Shown here piece by piece: positions 16,814 to 25,052 of a stretch of DNA of 64,000 nt (position 1 is its first letter; each line of letters starts with the position of its first letter). A program made the position numbers and the translations under genes. Below the pieces are notes generated by a model. That model was not told the origin of the DNA. It worked only from the letters and a program-made list of their open reading frames with translations, and did not search any database. This DNA comes from Allobosea sp. CRIB-10 (GTDB lineage Bacteria > Pseudomonadota > Alphaproteobacteria > Rhizobiales > Beijerinckiaceae), in the NCBI RefSeq assembly GCF_900112185.1, contig NZ_FOKP01000006.1, positions 62,001-126,000 of the forward strand, given 5' to 3'.

Positions 16814-17857
16814 CTATCCCAGCTTTTCGTCGAACGTGATGGATGCCAGCGTGCCGATCGGCTGGCTGCGATATTCGAGGGTCGAGCCGAGGCTTTTCGA
16901 CATCGCGGCGATGATCTTGGCACCGAGCCCGCTCCCCTTTGCCGTCCCGTCACCGGTCCAGCCGACGCCATCGTCCGCGACGCTGAGCATGATCTGATTG
17001 GACGGCGTTCGCGAAACGCTGACGCGAACCTCGCCCTCTCCAACCGGGTAGGCATATTTCAGGGCGTTGGTGACCAGTTCCGTCGCGATCATGCCGACCG
17101 AGACGGCCCGGTCCGTCTTGATCGACACGGGCTCGGCGTCGAGCTTGACGATGGGCGTCCTGCCTGAGGCCGTGATCGAGTTGCCCAATTCGCCGACGAG
17201 TGTGTCTAGGTAGGCCGCTAGGTCGACCTGCTGGACGTCTGTCGAGGTGTAAAGACTGCGATGCAGGTTCGCGATGGCGGTGATGCGCGCCTGCGTTTCC
17301 GCCAGCGCTGCCTTGGCTCCAGGCTCCTTCACGGCGCCGGCCTGCATCCGGACTAGCGAGCCGACCAGCGCCAAGCTGTTGGCTACGCGATGATTGACCT
17401 CAGCCAGCAGCATCTCGGCCCGGTCCTTGGCCTGGCGAACCTCCAGCTCGGCCTCTTCCTTTGCCCGCATCAGCCGGGCGCGTTCGACAGCCTGTTCCAG
17501 CGCAGCCACCAGCAGCACTTCAAAGTCGTCGCCGATCGCCTTCACGACATAGTCGACGGCGCCAGCCTTGAGCGCCTGGACCGCGATGGAAAGCTCGGTC
17601 GAGGCCGTGACGTAGACCACCGGAGGCGCCTGCTCGCGTGCTCTCAGACCCTCGAGGACGGTGAGGCCCGAGGTCGTGCCGAGATCATGGTCGAGAATGA
17701 CAACGTCGATGTCGCCGTCTGCCAGACGCACAAGCCCAGCTTCCGCGGTTGTGACGTGATCGACCTGATAGCCGCGGCGGCCAAGAATGCGTTGCACGAG
17801 CCGCCCCAGGGCAGCGTCGTCGTCGATATAGAGAGCCTTGATGATGCGGTTGGGCAT
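16814..17857 (-). CDS. Response-regulator/histidine-kinase hybrid (receiver domain followed by HisKA_2/HWE-type kinase)
   Basis: 347 residues. The N-terminal receiver domain has the DDD acidic pocket (ALYIDDDAALG), the phospho-acceptor Asp in VVILDHDLGTTSG and the Lys in VDYVVKA. The kinase half has the His box EVNHRVANSLALVGSLVRMQ, followed by the ATPase (ELVTNALKYAYPVGEGEV, VADDGVGW, GSGLGAKII). It lacks any sensor domain, so it takes its signal through the receiver. Last gene of a three-gene two-component cluster. HWE/HisKA_2 kinases often feed the PhyR general stress pathway, though no phyR is in the window. Confidence 0.9.
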   Translation of the reverse strand: MPNRIIKALYIDDDAALGRLVQRILGRRGYQVDHVTTAEAGLVRLADGDIDVVILDHDLGTTSGLTVLEGLRAREQAPPVVYVTASTELSIAVQALKAGAVDYVVKAIGDDFEVLLVAALEQAVERARLMRAKEEAELEVRQAKDRAEMLLAEVNHRVANSLALVGSLVRMQAGAVKEPGAKAALAETQARITAIANLHRSLYTSTDVQQVDLAAYLDTLVGELGNSITASGRTPIVKLDAEPVSIKTDRAVSVGMIATELVTNALKYAYPVGEGEVRVSVSRTPSNQIMLSVADDGVGWTGDGTAKGSGLGAKIIAAMSKSLGSTLEYRSQPIGTLASITFDEKLG

Positions 17858-17879
17858 TACCGCGTCGCCACTGACTGGA

Positions 17880-18323
17880 TCATTCGGTTTCCGGAACCTG
17901 CATCACCGAGAAGAACAACCCCAACTGCTTGATGGCGTTGGCGAAGCCTTCGTAGTCGACGGGCTTGGTGATGTAGACGTTCGCACCCAGATCGTAGCAG
18001 CGCTGGATCTCACGGCTGTCATCGGTCGTGGTCAAAACGATGACCGGCGAGCGGCGCGTATGCTGGTTCGCCTTGACCTTCTCCAGGATGTCGACGCCGG
18101 CCATGTCCGGCAGGTTCAGATCGAGCAGGATGAGCAACTGCCGGCGCGAGCTGGCTTCGCCGGCCCCATCCGCTCCGAACAGGAACGCCAGGGCGTCCGT
18201 GCCGTTCTGGAATGGGATGATCTCATTGTTCACACCCGCACGGCGGATGTTTTTCTCGATAAGGCGAGCATGACCCTCGTCATCCTCGATCATGACGATC
18301 GAAACCGGCTTTGCATTGCTCAT
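17880..18323 (-). CDS. Single-domain response regulator
   Basis: 147 residues, receiver only: IVMIEDDEGHARLIEKNIRR, phosphorylation site in LLILLDLNLPDMAG, then VLTTTDDSREIQRCYDLGAN and the conserved Lys in YITKPVDYEGF. Similar to the small receivers paired with phytochrome-type or CHASE3 kinases (Rcp1-like). Its start overlaps the upstream kinase stop by four bases. It probably relays phosphate between the two kinases. Confidence 0.93.
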   Translation of the reverse strand: MSNAKPVSIVMIEDDEGHARLIEKNIRRAGVNNEIIPFQNGTDALAFLFGADGAGEASSRRQLLILLDLNLPDMAGVDILEKVKANQHTRRSPVIVLTTTDDSREIQRCYDLGANVYITKPVDYEGFANAIKQLGLFFSVMQVPETE

Positions 18324-19819
18324 GTGGCGGTACTCCGCTGAACCGCGCTGAGATCAGGCGGCAACAAGATCGAAAAGGTCGTGCCAGCGTCCAGTTCGGA
18401 GCTGACGGTGATGTCGCCGCCGAGATTGCGAACGATAGTCCGGACATGCGCCAGGCCGATGCCTTCGCCCGGCTTGTCCTGCGCACCCGATCGACGAAAG
18501 AGCTCAAAGATCCGTTCGTGATCGGTCGGTGCGATGCCGCGGCCATTGTCTTCGACCTCGATGACGACCCAGCCCGATTTCTCCCGCTTCGCGCGCATGA
18601 CCACTTTGAGCTCGCGCTTCGGTGACCGGTACTTTATCGCATTGTCTAGGAGGTTACCGAAGATCTGTTCGATCGACAGCCGATCGCTGCGAATCTTCAG
18701 CGGCGGAGATTCGACGGTGATGCCGTCGCCATTCTCGCTCGCCTGATGGTGCACGGCTGCCGCAGCGGCCTGCAGCGCGGCAGGAAGGTCGATCGCTTCG
18801 GCGCGCAGAACGCGCTTGCCTTCGCGCGAGATCTTCAAGATGGCGTTGATCAGCCCATCCATCTTTCGCGTCGAGGAGCGGATGAAGCTGATCGCTTCCG
18901 GCAGGTCCGCATCGACAGCGATGCGGGCTTCCTCAAGCGCTGCCGGGGTCGCCGCTTCGCCGGCATCAAAATAGGCTTTGATCGGCGCCGCAGTCGCTTC
19001 GAGCTCGCTCGTGAAACCCATGATGTTGACGAGCGGCGCCCGCAGATCGTGCGTCACGATATAGGCGAAGCGCTGGATTTCTTCATTGGCCCGGGTGAGC
19101 GCTTCGGTACGCTGCTGCACGCGCTGTTCGAGCCCGATGTTGAGGGCCGTGACCTCGGATCGAGCGGCGATGATCTCGCGCGTATAGCGCACGATAGTCC
19201 AGAATGCAGCGGCCGCGAACAAAATGATGACGAGCGCGCCGAGCGTGATGGTCCAGCGCAGCCGCGTCGATGCCGTTTCTTGGCCGGCGATCGCCCGTTG
19301 AAGCCGTTGCTCGGATTGCGCGATAATGCTGCCAAGTCCGACACGAACGTCATCCATCAGGTTGCGGCCCGAGCCCTGCCTGACCGTGGCGAGCGCATCG
19401 TCCCAGGCGCCACGCTCCGCTACGGCAATTGTTTGTGCCAGTTCCGTCAGCTTGCCACGCAGCGCGCCCTCCAGCCGGGAGACCTCGGCCTGCGCCAGCT
19501 CGGCCGCTCCAGCCGATGCCTTGAGGCGCTGCAGTGTCGGCTCGAACCGGGCAATCGCATCGGTGTAGGGGCGAAGATAAGCAGCGTCGCGCGACAGCAG
19601 ATAGCCGCGCTGGCCGGTCTCGGCGTCCTGCGCAAGCGAGAGAAGGTCAGCCGTTGCGCTGCGCGTCTCGCGGAAGGCGACCACCTCGTCAAACTGGCGT
19701 TCCGAAGCCCGGGTCAGCCAGAAGGCTGCGATGACGATGACCAGCAGCGCAATCCCCGCACCGGCGAGCAGAATGAGGTTAGATCTGAGAAACTGCGCTT
19801 GGGAAATAGGCATCAACAC
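18320..19819 (-). CDS. Membrane sensor histidine kinase with CHASE3 domain
   Basis: 499 residues. A first membrane helix (LILLAGAGIALLVIVIAAFW), a periplasmic CHASE3 sensor (EVVAFRETRSATADLLSLAQ, then DAETGQRGYLLSRD) and a second helix (TLGALVIILFAAAAFWTIV) lead into a coiled linker. The HisKA His box is YIVTHDLRAPLVNIMGF. The HATPase domain shows NLLDNAIKYRSP, VEDNGRGIAP and GEGIGLAHVR. First gene of the three-gene signalling operon; its ligand is unknown. Confidence 0.93.
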   Translation of the reverse strand: MLMPISQAQFLRSNLILLAGAGIALLVIVIAAFWLTRASERQFDEVVAFRETRSATADLLSLAQDAETGQRGYLLSRDAAYLRPYTDAIARFEPTLQRLKASAGAAELAQAEVSRLEGALRGKLTELAQTIAVAERGAWDDALATVRQGSGRNLMDDVRVGLGSIIAQSEQRLQRAIAGQETASTRLRWTITLGALVIILFAAAAFWTIVRYTREIIAARSEVTALNIGLEQRVQQRTEALTRANEEIQRFAYIVTHDLRAPLVNIMGFTSELEATAAPIKAYFDAGEAATPAALEEARIAVDADLPEAISFIRSSTRKMDGLINAILKISREGKRVLRAEAIDLPAALQAAAAAVHHQASENGDGITVESPPLKIRSDRLSIEQIFGNLLDNAIKYRSPKRELKVVMRAKREKSGWVVIEVEDNGRGIAPTDHERIFELFRRSGAQDKPGEGIGLAHVRTIVRNLGGDITVSSELDAGTTFSILLPPDLSAVQRSTAT

Positions 19820-19965
19820 GTCTCTGCGGGCCGGCCTCCATGGCCGGGATGCGTGAAGCGCGCAATAGCAAATGACAGAGTTTTAAGAACATAAAAAACG
19901 GTGGCCGGGCGATTGCCCTCCGCGACCATGGCGGTCATGCTGGCGCTCCCGATGAGGAGGCAGGA

Positions 19966-20175
19966 ATGGCGACCGGCACGGTAAAATGGTTCAACACGAC
20001 GAAGGGTTTCGGCTTCATTCAGCCCGATGATGGTGGGCAGGACGTGTTCGTGCATATCAGCGCGGTGCAGCGGGCTGGCCTTCGCGAGCTGCTCGAAGGC
20101 CAGAAGATTTCTTATGAGGTCGTAGCGGACAAGCGGTCCGGCAAGTCATCTGCAGAGAATCTCAAGGCCGAGTAG
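19966..20175 (+). CDS. Cold-shock protein (CspA family)
   Basis: 69 residues with both RNA-binding motifs, [10 protein letters not shown] (RNP1) and DVFVHISAV (RNP2), after the standard [10 protein letters not shown] start. GAGGAGG precedes the ATG. RNA chaperone in the cytosol. It is divergent from the sensor kinase gene, with a 146-base intergenic region. Confidence 0.95.
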   Translation: MATGTVKWFNTTKGFGFIQPDDGGQDVFVHISAVQRAGLRELLEGQKISYEVVADKRSGKSSAENLKAE

Positions 20176-20229
20176 GCCGCCTCTACCGCTTGTATCCCCA
20201 GCCGACGGTTGGTGGCCGTCCCAAGACGA

Positions 20230-20254
20230 GGAACAACCAGCTTGCCCTCCGGTT
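20230..20254 (+). promoter_or_regulatory. EcfG-like promoter (GGAAC-N16-GGTT, one mismatch)
   Basis: Lies 25 bases before the ATG at 20279, with the same N16 spacing as the exact matches nearby. The -10 element has one mismatch (GGTT for CGTT). Confidence 0.45.
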
Positions 20255-20278
20255 GCAATCACAATCGGAGGAAATGCC

Positions 20279-20515
20279 ATGGCCAAGCAACCGGAAGCCC
20301 TCGCCACCTTTGCCGCCAGCGCCAAGAATGCTGGCAAAAAGCCCAAGGACATCGGCCTTGAGGCGACGCCGCAGACAACGCCCATCCGGACCGACCCCAA
20401 AAGGAAGGACGAGGCCGCGCGGAAGGTCTTACGCGAAGGTGTGTTCCACAAGGATCAGGGAGCGGACGAAGCAATCGACGCTTTGCCTGATCGGACGCGC
20501 ACCCAAAAGAGCTGA
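20279..20515 (+). CDS. Small hydrophilic hypothetical protein (78 residues)
   Basis: Lys/Ala-rich, without hydrophobic segments: FAASAKNAGKKPKDIGLEAT, TDPKRKDEAARKVLREGVFH, ALPDRTRTQKS. Strong GGAGGAA before the ATG. It looks like the disordered small stress proteins common near EcfG promoters. No named family recognised. Confidence 0.6.
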   Translation: MAKQPEALATFAASAKNAGKKPKDIGLEATPQTTPIRTDPKRKDEAARKVLREGVFHKDQGADEAIDALPDRTRTQKS

Positions 20516-20539
20516 GGTGCCAGTGGCTGTGGCGGCTCG

Positions 20540-20821
20540 TCAGCTGCGAGGTTTGTCGCGGCTGCCTCGCCGATCTCGGCCTGAAGGTTTCCGCGGGGCT
20601 GTAGGCCGACGTTTCGGCGTGACATCCTTGGCCCGGCGCGCCCGCGTCTCCATGTTCAGCTGATAGAGACCGTAGCCGATCGCTCCAACAACGAGGATCG
20701 GCGCTGGCAGCCTCGCCGCGAGCAGCGTCAATGGAACCGACATCCCCTCAGGGAGATCGCCGCGCTCCGCATCGCGCGCCATCCATGCAGTCGCGACGCT
20801 ATTGAGTATGGTCTTGATCAT
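20540..20821 (-). CDS. Hypothetical protein with one membrane helix (93 residues)
   Basis: N-terminal helix region (KTILNSVATAWMARDAERGD), a hydrophobic segment (LPAPILVVGAIGYGLYQL) and a strongly basic, Arg/Lys/Pro-rich C-terminal tail. Probably membrane-anchored with a cytoplasmic basic tail. Function unknown; lies between two stress genes. Confidence 0.5.
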   Translation of the reverse strand: MIKTILNSVATAWMARDAERGDLPEGMSVPLTLLAARLPAPILVVGAIGYGLYQLNMETRARRAKDVTPKRRPTAPRKPSGRDRRGSRDKPRS

Positions 20822-20862
20822 GTCTCGCGCTCAGCATTGCGACGGTGAGTGCACATGGCTGG

Positions 20863-21354
20863 TCAGTCGAGCCGCACATTGGCGGTCTTGTCGGCGTAGT
20901 CCTTCTTGGGATCGGAGCCGAACAAGAGCTTGATGCCCGCGATTAAGCTCCATTCGTTCTCCCAGATCTCCGCCTGGTGCGGATCGAATCGCAGTAGCGC
21001 GAGCTTGGGATCTTCCTTACCGTGCTCATACCAGGCCGCAACGAAGCGATTCCACAGCCGATCAATGACTGCGCGATCATTGTCGAGCGCCAGGGTGCCG
21101 TTGATCTTGGCGAAGAGGTTATGCCCTTTGTCGGCAAATGATATGAAGGCGTTCTCGCCTCCCGCCAGCGCCTTCACCAATTCGGTATCGTTAGCAGAGA
21201 AGATCCAAAGCGGCCCGTGATCGGCATCGCCATCGATCTGCACCGTCATCGGTCGCATCAGATTGTCTGTTGCTCTTTCGAGCCCAAGCATGACGGTCAT
21301 GTCGGAACGAAGAGCCTTCCAGAGTTTGGCTTCGAGGTCGTTTGGTGTCGGCAT
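20863..21354 (-). CDS. General stress protein of the pyridoxamine-phosphate-oxidase-like flavin-binding family
   Basis: 163 residues: LEAKLWKALRSDMTVMLGLE, MRPMTVQIDGDADHGPLWIF, KALAGGENAFISFADKGHNL and WENEWSLIAGIKLLFG match the split-barrel GSP26-like proteins that bind FMN or FAD. Expected cytosolic; enzymatic role undefined. Has an EcfG-like promoter just upstream. Confidence 0.85.
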   Translation of the reverse strand: MPTPNDLEAKLWKALRSDMTVMLGLERATDNLMRPMTVQIDGDADHGPLWIFSANDTELVKALAGGENAFISFADKGHNLFAKINGTLALDNDRAVIDRLWNRFVAAWYEHGKEDPKLALLRFDPHQAEIWENEWSLIAGIKLLFGSDPKKDYADKTANVRLD

Positions 21355-21383
21355 GACGGCTCCCGCGATGGCGTTTCGCGGAC

Positions 21384-21409
21384 AACACTTGAGCCGCGCG
21401 CGAAGTTCC
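21384..21409 (-). promoter_or_regulatory. EcfG-like promoter (GGAAC-N17-TGTT, one mismatch)
   Basis: Minus-strand site 29 bases before the general stress protein start; N17 spacing is also accepted by EcfG-type sigma factors. One mismatch in the -10. Confidence 0.4.
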
Positions 21410-21523
21410 GCAGCCGCGATCGCTATTCGCTAAAGCTCCTATTCGCGTCTGTAAGCGAGAATTTGGAACGACGAGGCCTCGCGCAAGTTCTTGTCGAAAG
21501 TCAATTTTTTGGGGATGAAGGTG

Positions 21524-21742
21524 ATGGCTGACAATCCTCGTCCGCCTCGGCGGGCCGGGAATGCCGCGGCGATTGCTGTGTCGATATTGGCGACAATGGT
21601 GGTGGCGCTGTTCATCGGCTTCAATCTTCATCATGCTGAGACGCTGCGAGAGCGCCAGTCGGGACAGGTCGATCCCAGAGACGCGCCCAAGAGCCCGACC
21701 GACCTCCAGGTCGCGCCGGTCAAGCCGAACCCGCCCAATTGA
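21524..21742 (+). CDS. Small single-span membrane protein (72 residues)
   Basis: Basic start (ADNPRPPRRAGNAAAI), one hydrophobic helix (AIAVSILATMVVALFIGF), then a hydrophilic Pro-rich tail (SPTDLQVAPVKPNPPN), consistent with an N-in anchor and periplasmic tail. A GGAAC-N16-AGTT site lies about 35 bases upstream at 21464-21488. The start is uncertain: ATG at 21515 is also possible. Confidence 0.5.
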   Translation: MADNPRPPRRAGNAAAIAVSILATMVVALFIGFNLHHAETLRERQSGQVDPRDAPKSPTDLQVAPVKPNPPN

Positions 21743-21765
21743 GCCGGATAAAGCGGCAAATCGGC

Positions 21766-21790
21766 GGAACCCTCGTCGCGGCTGCTCGTT
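21766..21790 (+). promoter_or_regulatory. EcfG-type general stress promoter (GGAAC-N16-CGTT)
   Basis: Exact consensus, 24 bases before the ATG at 21814. Would drive the small basic protein and the dehalogenase-like pseudogene overlapping it. Confidence 0.7.
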
Positions 21791-21813
21791 GCCCTTGAAG
21801 ATATGAGGTCATC

Positions 21814-22059
21814 ATGAGCAAACAGCCCCGATCCCACCGGCGAACCGAAGTGATAAAGGACCTGGCGAGCCGGGGCATCAAAGCAAGGATCCCCACAGGG
21901 CCGAGCCGAGCGATCGGCCGTCAAACGCCACTTCGCAAGGCCAGCAAGGAAACACCAAAATCAACGCGACCCATCAGGGTCACCAGCAGGACCGCTAACT
22001 GGCGCCGAGCTGGCGCAGAATTTCGGAATCGATTTGAACGAACGGATGTGAATGTTTGA
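21814..22059 (+). CDS. Small basic hypothetical protein (81 residues)
   Basis: Very rich in Arg, Lys, Thr and Ser (SHRRTEVIKDLASRGIKARI, RQTPLRKASKETPKSTRP); no hydrophobic segment. A nucleic-acid-binding or disordered protein is possible. An exact EcfG promoter supports expression. Its 3' end overlaps the next gene's start by eight bases. Confidence 0.5.
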   Translation: MSKQPRSHRRTEVIKDLASRGIKARIPTGPSRAIGRQTPLRKASKETPKSTRPIRVTSRTANWRRAGAEFRNRFERTDVNV

Positions 22060-22913
22060 AGGCTTCGCCATTGAGGTCATAGAGCTGAGCGAGGCCACAT
22101 TGCGTGTGCGGCACCGCGGCAAGGGCGAGCCCTTGCTGCTCCTGCACGGGCATCCGCGTACACATGCGACCTGGCATCGGGTCGCTCCTTTGCTGGCCAC
22201 TGATTTCCACGTCGTTTGTCCCGACCTGCGAGGCTTCGGGAAATCCTCACATCCCCCTGAAATGCCGCGCCATGCCGGCTCGTCGAAGCGCGCGAAGGCG
22301 CGGGACTGCCTGGAGTTAATGGCGCGGTTAGGTTTCGGGCGTTTCCATATCGCTGGCCATGATCGGGGCTCGTACACGGCTTTTCGACTGGCGATGGATC
22401 ACCCCGACGCGGTGCAGCGACTGGCCGTGATGGACGGCGTACCGGATCCTCGAGGCCCTGGAACGCTGCACTGAAAAGTTCGCCCGGCTCTGGTGGCACT
22501 GGTTCTTCTTCTGCCAGCCAGACAAGCCCGAGCGAGCGATCCTCGCCGACGCAGTAGCATGGTATGGCGGTGATCCCGCGTCCATGGGGTCAGAGAACTA
22601 CGCAGATTTCCTAGCAGCCATTAAGGATCCAGATACAGTCCACGGCATGCTCGAAGACTATCGCGCGGGACCCGCGATCGATCGCTTTCACGACGAAGCT
22701 GACCGCAAGCAGGGTCGAACTTTGCGATGCCCGCTGCTCTGTCTCTGGTCCGAGCGCGATGATCTGCCCGAACTCTATGGGGATGTGCTCGATGTCTGGC
22801 GCCCCTGGGCGCCCGATCGCCGAGGGCATGCCATCGCCAGCGGCCACCACATGGCAGAAGAGGCGCCAGAGGCTGTTGCGCGAGCACTGCGGAATTTTTT
22901 CGCCGAACGGTGA
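22052..22913 (+). pseudogene. Fluoroacetate/haloacetate-dehalogenase-like alpha/beta hydrolase, frameshifted
   Basis: Frame 1 (22052-22474) has the oxyanion-hole HGHP, PDLRGFGKSS with the halide/carboxylate-site Arg region, and the nucleophile elbow GHDRGS, with Asp as in dehalogenases. At about 22441 a single extra G in GTACCGGATC shifts the frame. The other frame then continues ILEALERCTEKFARLWWHWF, YRAGPAIDRF, LWSERDD and the catalytic His in ASGHHMAEEAP. Corrected, the protein has a complete Asp-His-Asp triad and family length. Either a recent pseudogene or a sequencing error in a short G run. Confidence 0.8.
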
Positions 22914-22930
22914 GAAGCGGCGGCAAATAG

Positions 22931-22955
22931 AGAACCAGTCGGCCTCTGCTGCGTT
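22931..22955 (+). promoter_or_regulatory. EcfG-like promoter (AGAAC-N16-CGTT, one mismatch)
   Basis: Lies 25 bases before the ATG at 22980; -10 element exact, -35 with one mismatch. Confidence 0.45.
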
Positions 22956-22979
22956 ATCCGCCTGCTTTAGGAGGGCGCG

Positions 22980-23291
22980 ATGAGCCATCATTCTACGGAA
23001 CTGGTCAATCACGTCGCTTTGCTGAACACCCGTGCTCCTCCGAGCGGCAAAGCGTTGAAGGAACGTTTCCTTCTACAGATGAGTGAAGGCGACATGCTGA
23101 ATGCGCTCGCAAGCTTGTCGGGCCGGAGCGTCGATTGCGTAGCCTGGCTGCTCCTGCAGGATATGATCGTGCCTGGCGGCTTGCTCCGGGCCGCGATCCA
23201 GCTGGACCGACAAAACCAGGCGGAGCGCCGTCGTGAACCGGGTGTCATCTCGATCGCGCCTGATCAGCTTTTTGGTCCGGGTCGGACGTGA
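22980..23291 (+). CDS. Hypothetical protein (103 residues)
   Basis: Helical, soluble: NHVALLNTRAPPSGKALKER, LLQMSEGDMLNALASLSGRS, VDCVAWLLLQDMIVPGGLLR. An ideal AGGAGGG lies before the ATG, with an EcfG-like promoter further upstream. I do not recognise the family. Confidence 0.6.
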   Translation: MSHHSTELVNHVALLNTRAPPSGKALKERFLLQMSEGDMLNALASLSGRSVDCVAWLLLQDMIVPGGLLRAAIQLDRQNQAERRREPGVISIAPDQLFGPGRT

Positions 23292-23309
23292 GCAGCTTTG
23301 ACGCTGTTC

Positions 23310-23825
23310 TTAGAGCCCGTCGCTCCAGTGCTGGACCATTGGCCCGTCGCGACCGGACACAGGATCAGTCGGAGGCCTTGCCAATCGGCTGATCGCAGTC
23401 CGGGCCTCCACCGTCGGCGGATCGCGGAGAATGTCCCCGCTTTGCCCTGGAGGATAGGCGCCGACGACGAGGAAGTCGCTGCTAGCGCTGAGCCGGCGAT
23501 GACCCGTGCCGGAGGGCAGCAGAAGCACATCTCCGGCGCGGACGTTAAGCTCCCGGCCGCCTTCGCCGCCTAAGGCCAGCTCGGCTGAGCCTCTCGCAAT
23601 GCCGAGGACCTCATGGCCTTTCGAGTGATAGTGATGGAAGTCGAAGATGCCGTTGCGCCAGGCCGGAGGCCAGCCATTTGCCTCAAAGCGCTGTTCCATC
23701 GTGGCGGCGAGATCGGCCTGATCAGGCCGGAAAGCCTGCTGGTAGACGAGAGCCGGGAAGCGCGGATTGTTCGGGATCAACCCGCGCTCCTCGAAGGGTA
23801 GGACGAGTATCGTCGGCACCGCCAT
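23310..23825 (-). CDS. YjlB-like cupin protein
   Basis: 171 residues forming one cupin barrel. The metal-site motif is seen in FDFHHYHSKGHEVLGIARGS (His-His and Glu ligands), and the second motif in VLLLPSGTGHRRL. The N-terminus ERGLIPNNPRFPALVYQQAF matches YjlB-like cupins. Metal-dependent enzyme or sugar/organic acid binding protein of unknown role. ATG at 23825 chosen; a TTG six codons upstream is possible. Confidence 0.78.
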   Translation of the reverse strand: MAVPTILVLPFEERGLIPNNPRFPALVYQQAFRPDQADLAATMEQRFEANGWPPAWRNGIFDFHHYHSKGHEVLGIARGSAELALGGEGGRELNVRAGDVLLLPSGTGHRRLSASSDFLVVGAYPPGQSGDILRDPPTVEARTAISRLARPPTDPVSGRDGPMVQHWSDGL

Positions 23826-23839
23826 CGATCGCTCGCCGA

Positions 23840-24067
23840 TCAACCTGAGCGCGGTTTGCTCTGGTCCCGATCACGGCCATGACCGTTTCCGGGCGTCGCG
23901 TCGCCATCCCCGGAGAGGACGACTGGGTTGGCGCTGACCAGCCCATCTGGATTGGGTTTCGCCTGGGAGGGCGCAAACTGACCCTTCGCATCCTGCTGTG
24001 CCGGTTGGCGGGATTTCACCGTCGCTTCCTGTTCGGGGCTGAGTGGATTGCCGTGTCCATCACGCAT
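23840..24067 (-). CDS. Small hydrophilic hypothetical protein (75 residues)
   Basis: Disordered-looking, Gly/Pro/Gln/Asp-rich (MRDGHGNPLSPEQEATVKSR, KGQFAPSQAKPNPDGL, GNGHGRDRDQSKPRSG). AAAAGGAGC precedes the ATG. It resembles small general-stress peptides. Co-oriented with the membrane protein gene upstream and the cupin downstream. Confidence 0.55.
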   Translation of the reverse strand: MRDGHGNPLSPEQEATVKSRQPAQQDAKGQFAPSQAKPNPDGLVSANPVVLSGDGDATPGNGHGRDRDQSKPRSG

Positions 24068-24089
24068 GATGAGCTCCTTTTGTTCTGCT

Positions 24090-24968
24090 TCAGCGCGGCC
24101 CCCAGAGGGCCGTGAGATCGAGTTCTTCGTCACGGTGCTTGCCGCCGAGCTGGGCCGCCATCCAGGCTGCCGCCGCCCCCACCAACAAGGCCGCCGCCGT
24201 CAGGAACGCGGAGAGAACGCCGATCTTGCGGGCGCGTTCGGCAGCCTGCTTGGCGGTCTCCTTCGCCTGATTGAGGCGAGCAAAGGCGTCGTCGATGCGC
24301 TTCTCAGCCTCGGGCTGGGCGATGTTCATCCGGGTCGCCATCCGGCTCGCAATATAGGAGCGATCTGCTTGATCGAGCTGGCCATTCGCGAGACTGCGCA
24401 CCAGAATGCGCGAGGCTTCGTCGCGCTCTGCCTGTGATACGGGTTCGGCGCCCGTCGAACGGGTCAACGTGTCGGCCGCGGTTGCGAGGGGATCCGGCTG
24501 TTGGCTGAGCGCCGCGCCGGCGGCCGTCGTAGCGGCGGCAACTCCCGTAGCAGCCGTTCTCGCGAGACCGGCGACGGACGACGCCGCAAGGCCAGCGATG
24601 AGCAGCGCTCCCACGGCCCAGACGACGAGGCCGTGCGAACCGTCACGCACATGCCGCTCGTGCAGGCTGGCATCGGCGGCTGGACGCCGCATCCGGCCGG
24701 CGAGATAGCCACCGGCCGCCGAGGCTGTGACGCTCACCCAAAGCGCCCATAGGGCTCCGGCAATGGCCAGCGCGGTGACTCCAGCCGATCGCGAAGGTTC
24801 GAACGATACGAGCGAGAGGCCGATCGCCGAGCCGAATGTCGTGAAAAGGGTGGTGATGGCCGCAGCAAGGGCTGCACCACCGAAGATCGCGCTCCATTCA
24901 AGATAGGAGCCGGAGCGCGAGGCAGATTGGGTCGGAGCAACGACGACGACGTCAGTTTCGGTTGCCAT
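24090..24968 (-). CDS. Membrane protein of unknown function (292 residues)
   Basis: About four hydrophobic segments: IFGGAALAAAITTLFTTFGS, TALAIAGALWALWVSVTASA, GLVVWAVGALLIAGLAASSV and, near the C-terminus, FLTAAALLVGAAAAWMAAQL. The middle part (YIASRMATRMNIAQPEAEKR, then DDAFARLNQAKETAKQAAER) is a soluble helical or coiled-coil stretch. Similar proteins are widespread in rhizobia without assigned function. It follows a 24-residue micro-protein by nine bases. Confidence 0.7.
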   Translation of the reverse strand: MATETDVVVVAPTQSASRSGSYLEWSAIFGGAALAAAITTLFTTFGSAIGLSLVSFEPSRSAGVTALAIAGALWALWVSVTASAAGGYLAGRMRRPAADASLHERHVRDGSHGLVVWAVGALLIAGLAASSVAGLARTAATGVAAATTAAGAALSQQPDPLATAADTLTRSTGAEPVSQAERDEASRILVRSLANGQLDQADRSYIASRMATRMNIAQPEAEKRIDDAFARLNQAKETAKQAAERARKIGVLSAFLTAAALLVGAAAAWMAAQLGGKHRDEELDLTALWGPR

Positions 24969-24977
24969 GGCACGCTC

Positions 24978-25052
24978 CTATCGCAGGCCGAAGAAGGAGA
25001 GGATCGCCATGACCACGACCACGAGGCCGACCAGATAGATGATGTCGTCCAT
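24978..25052 (-). CDS. 24-residue membrane micro-protein
   Basis: Translates as MDDIIYLVGLVVVVMAILSF followed by FGLR: a single helix with an acidic start. CGGAGAA precedes the ATG. I recall near-identical micro-proteins in other rhizobia, which makes it likely real. An EcfG-like promoter lies 42 bases upstream. It is the first gene of a unit with the larger membrane protein. Confidence 0.65.
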   Translation of the reverse strand: MDDIIYLVGLVVVVMAILSFFGLR

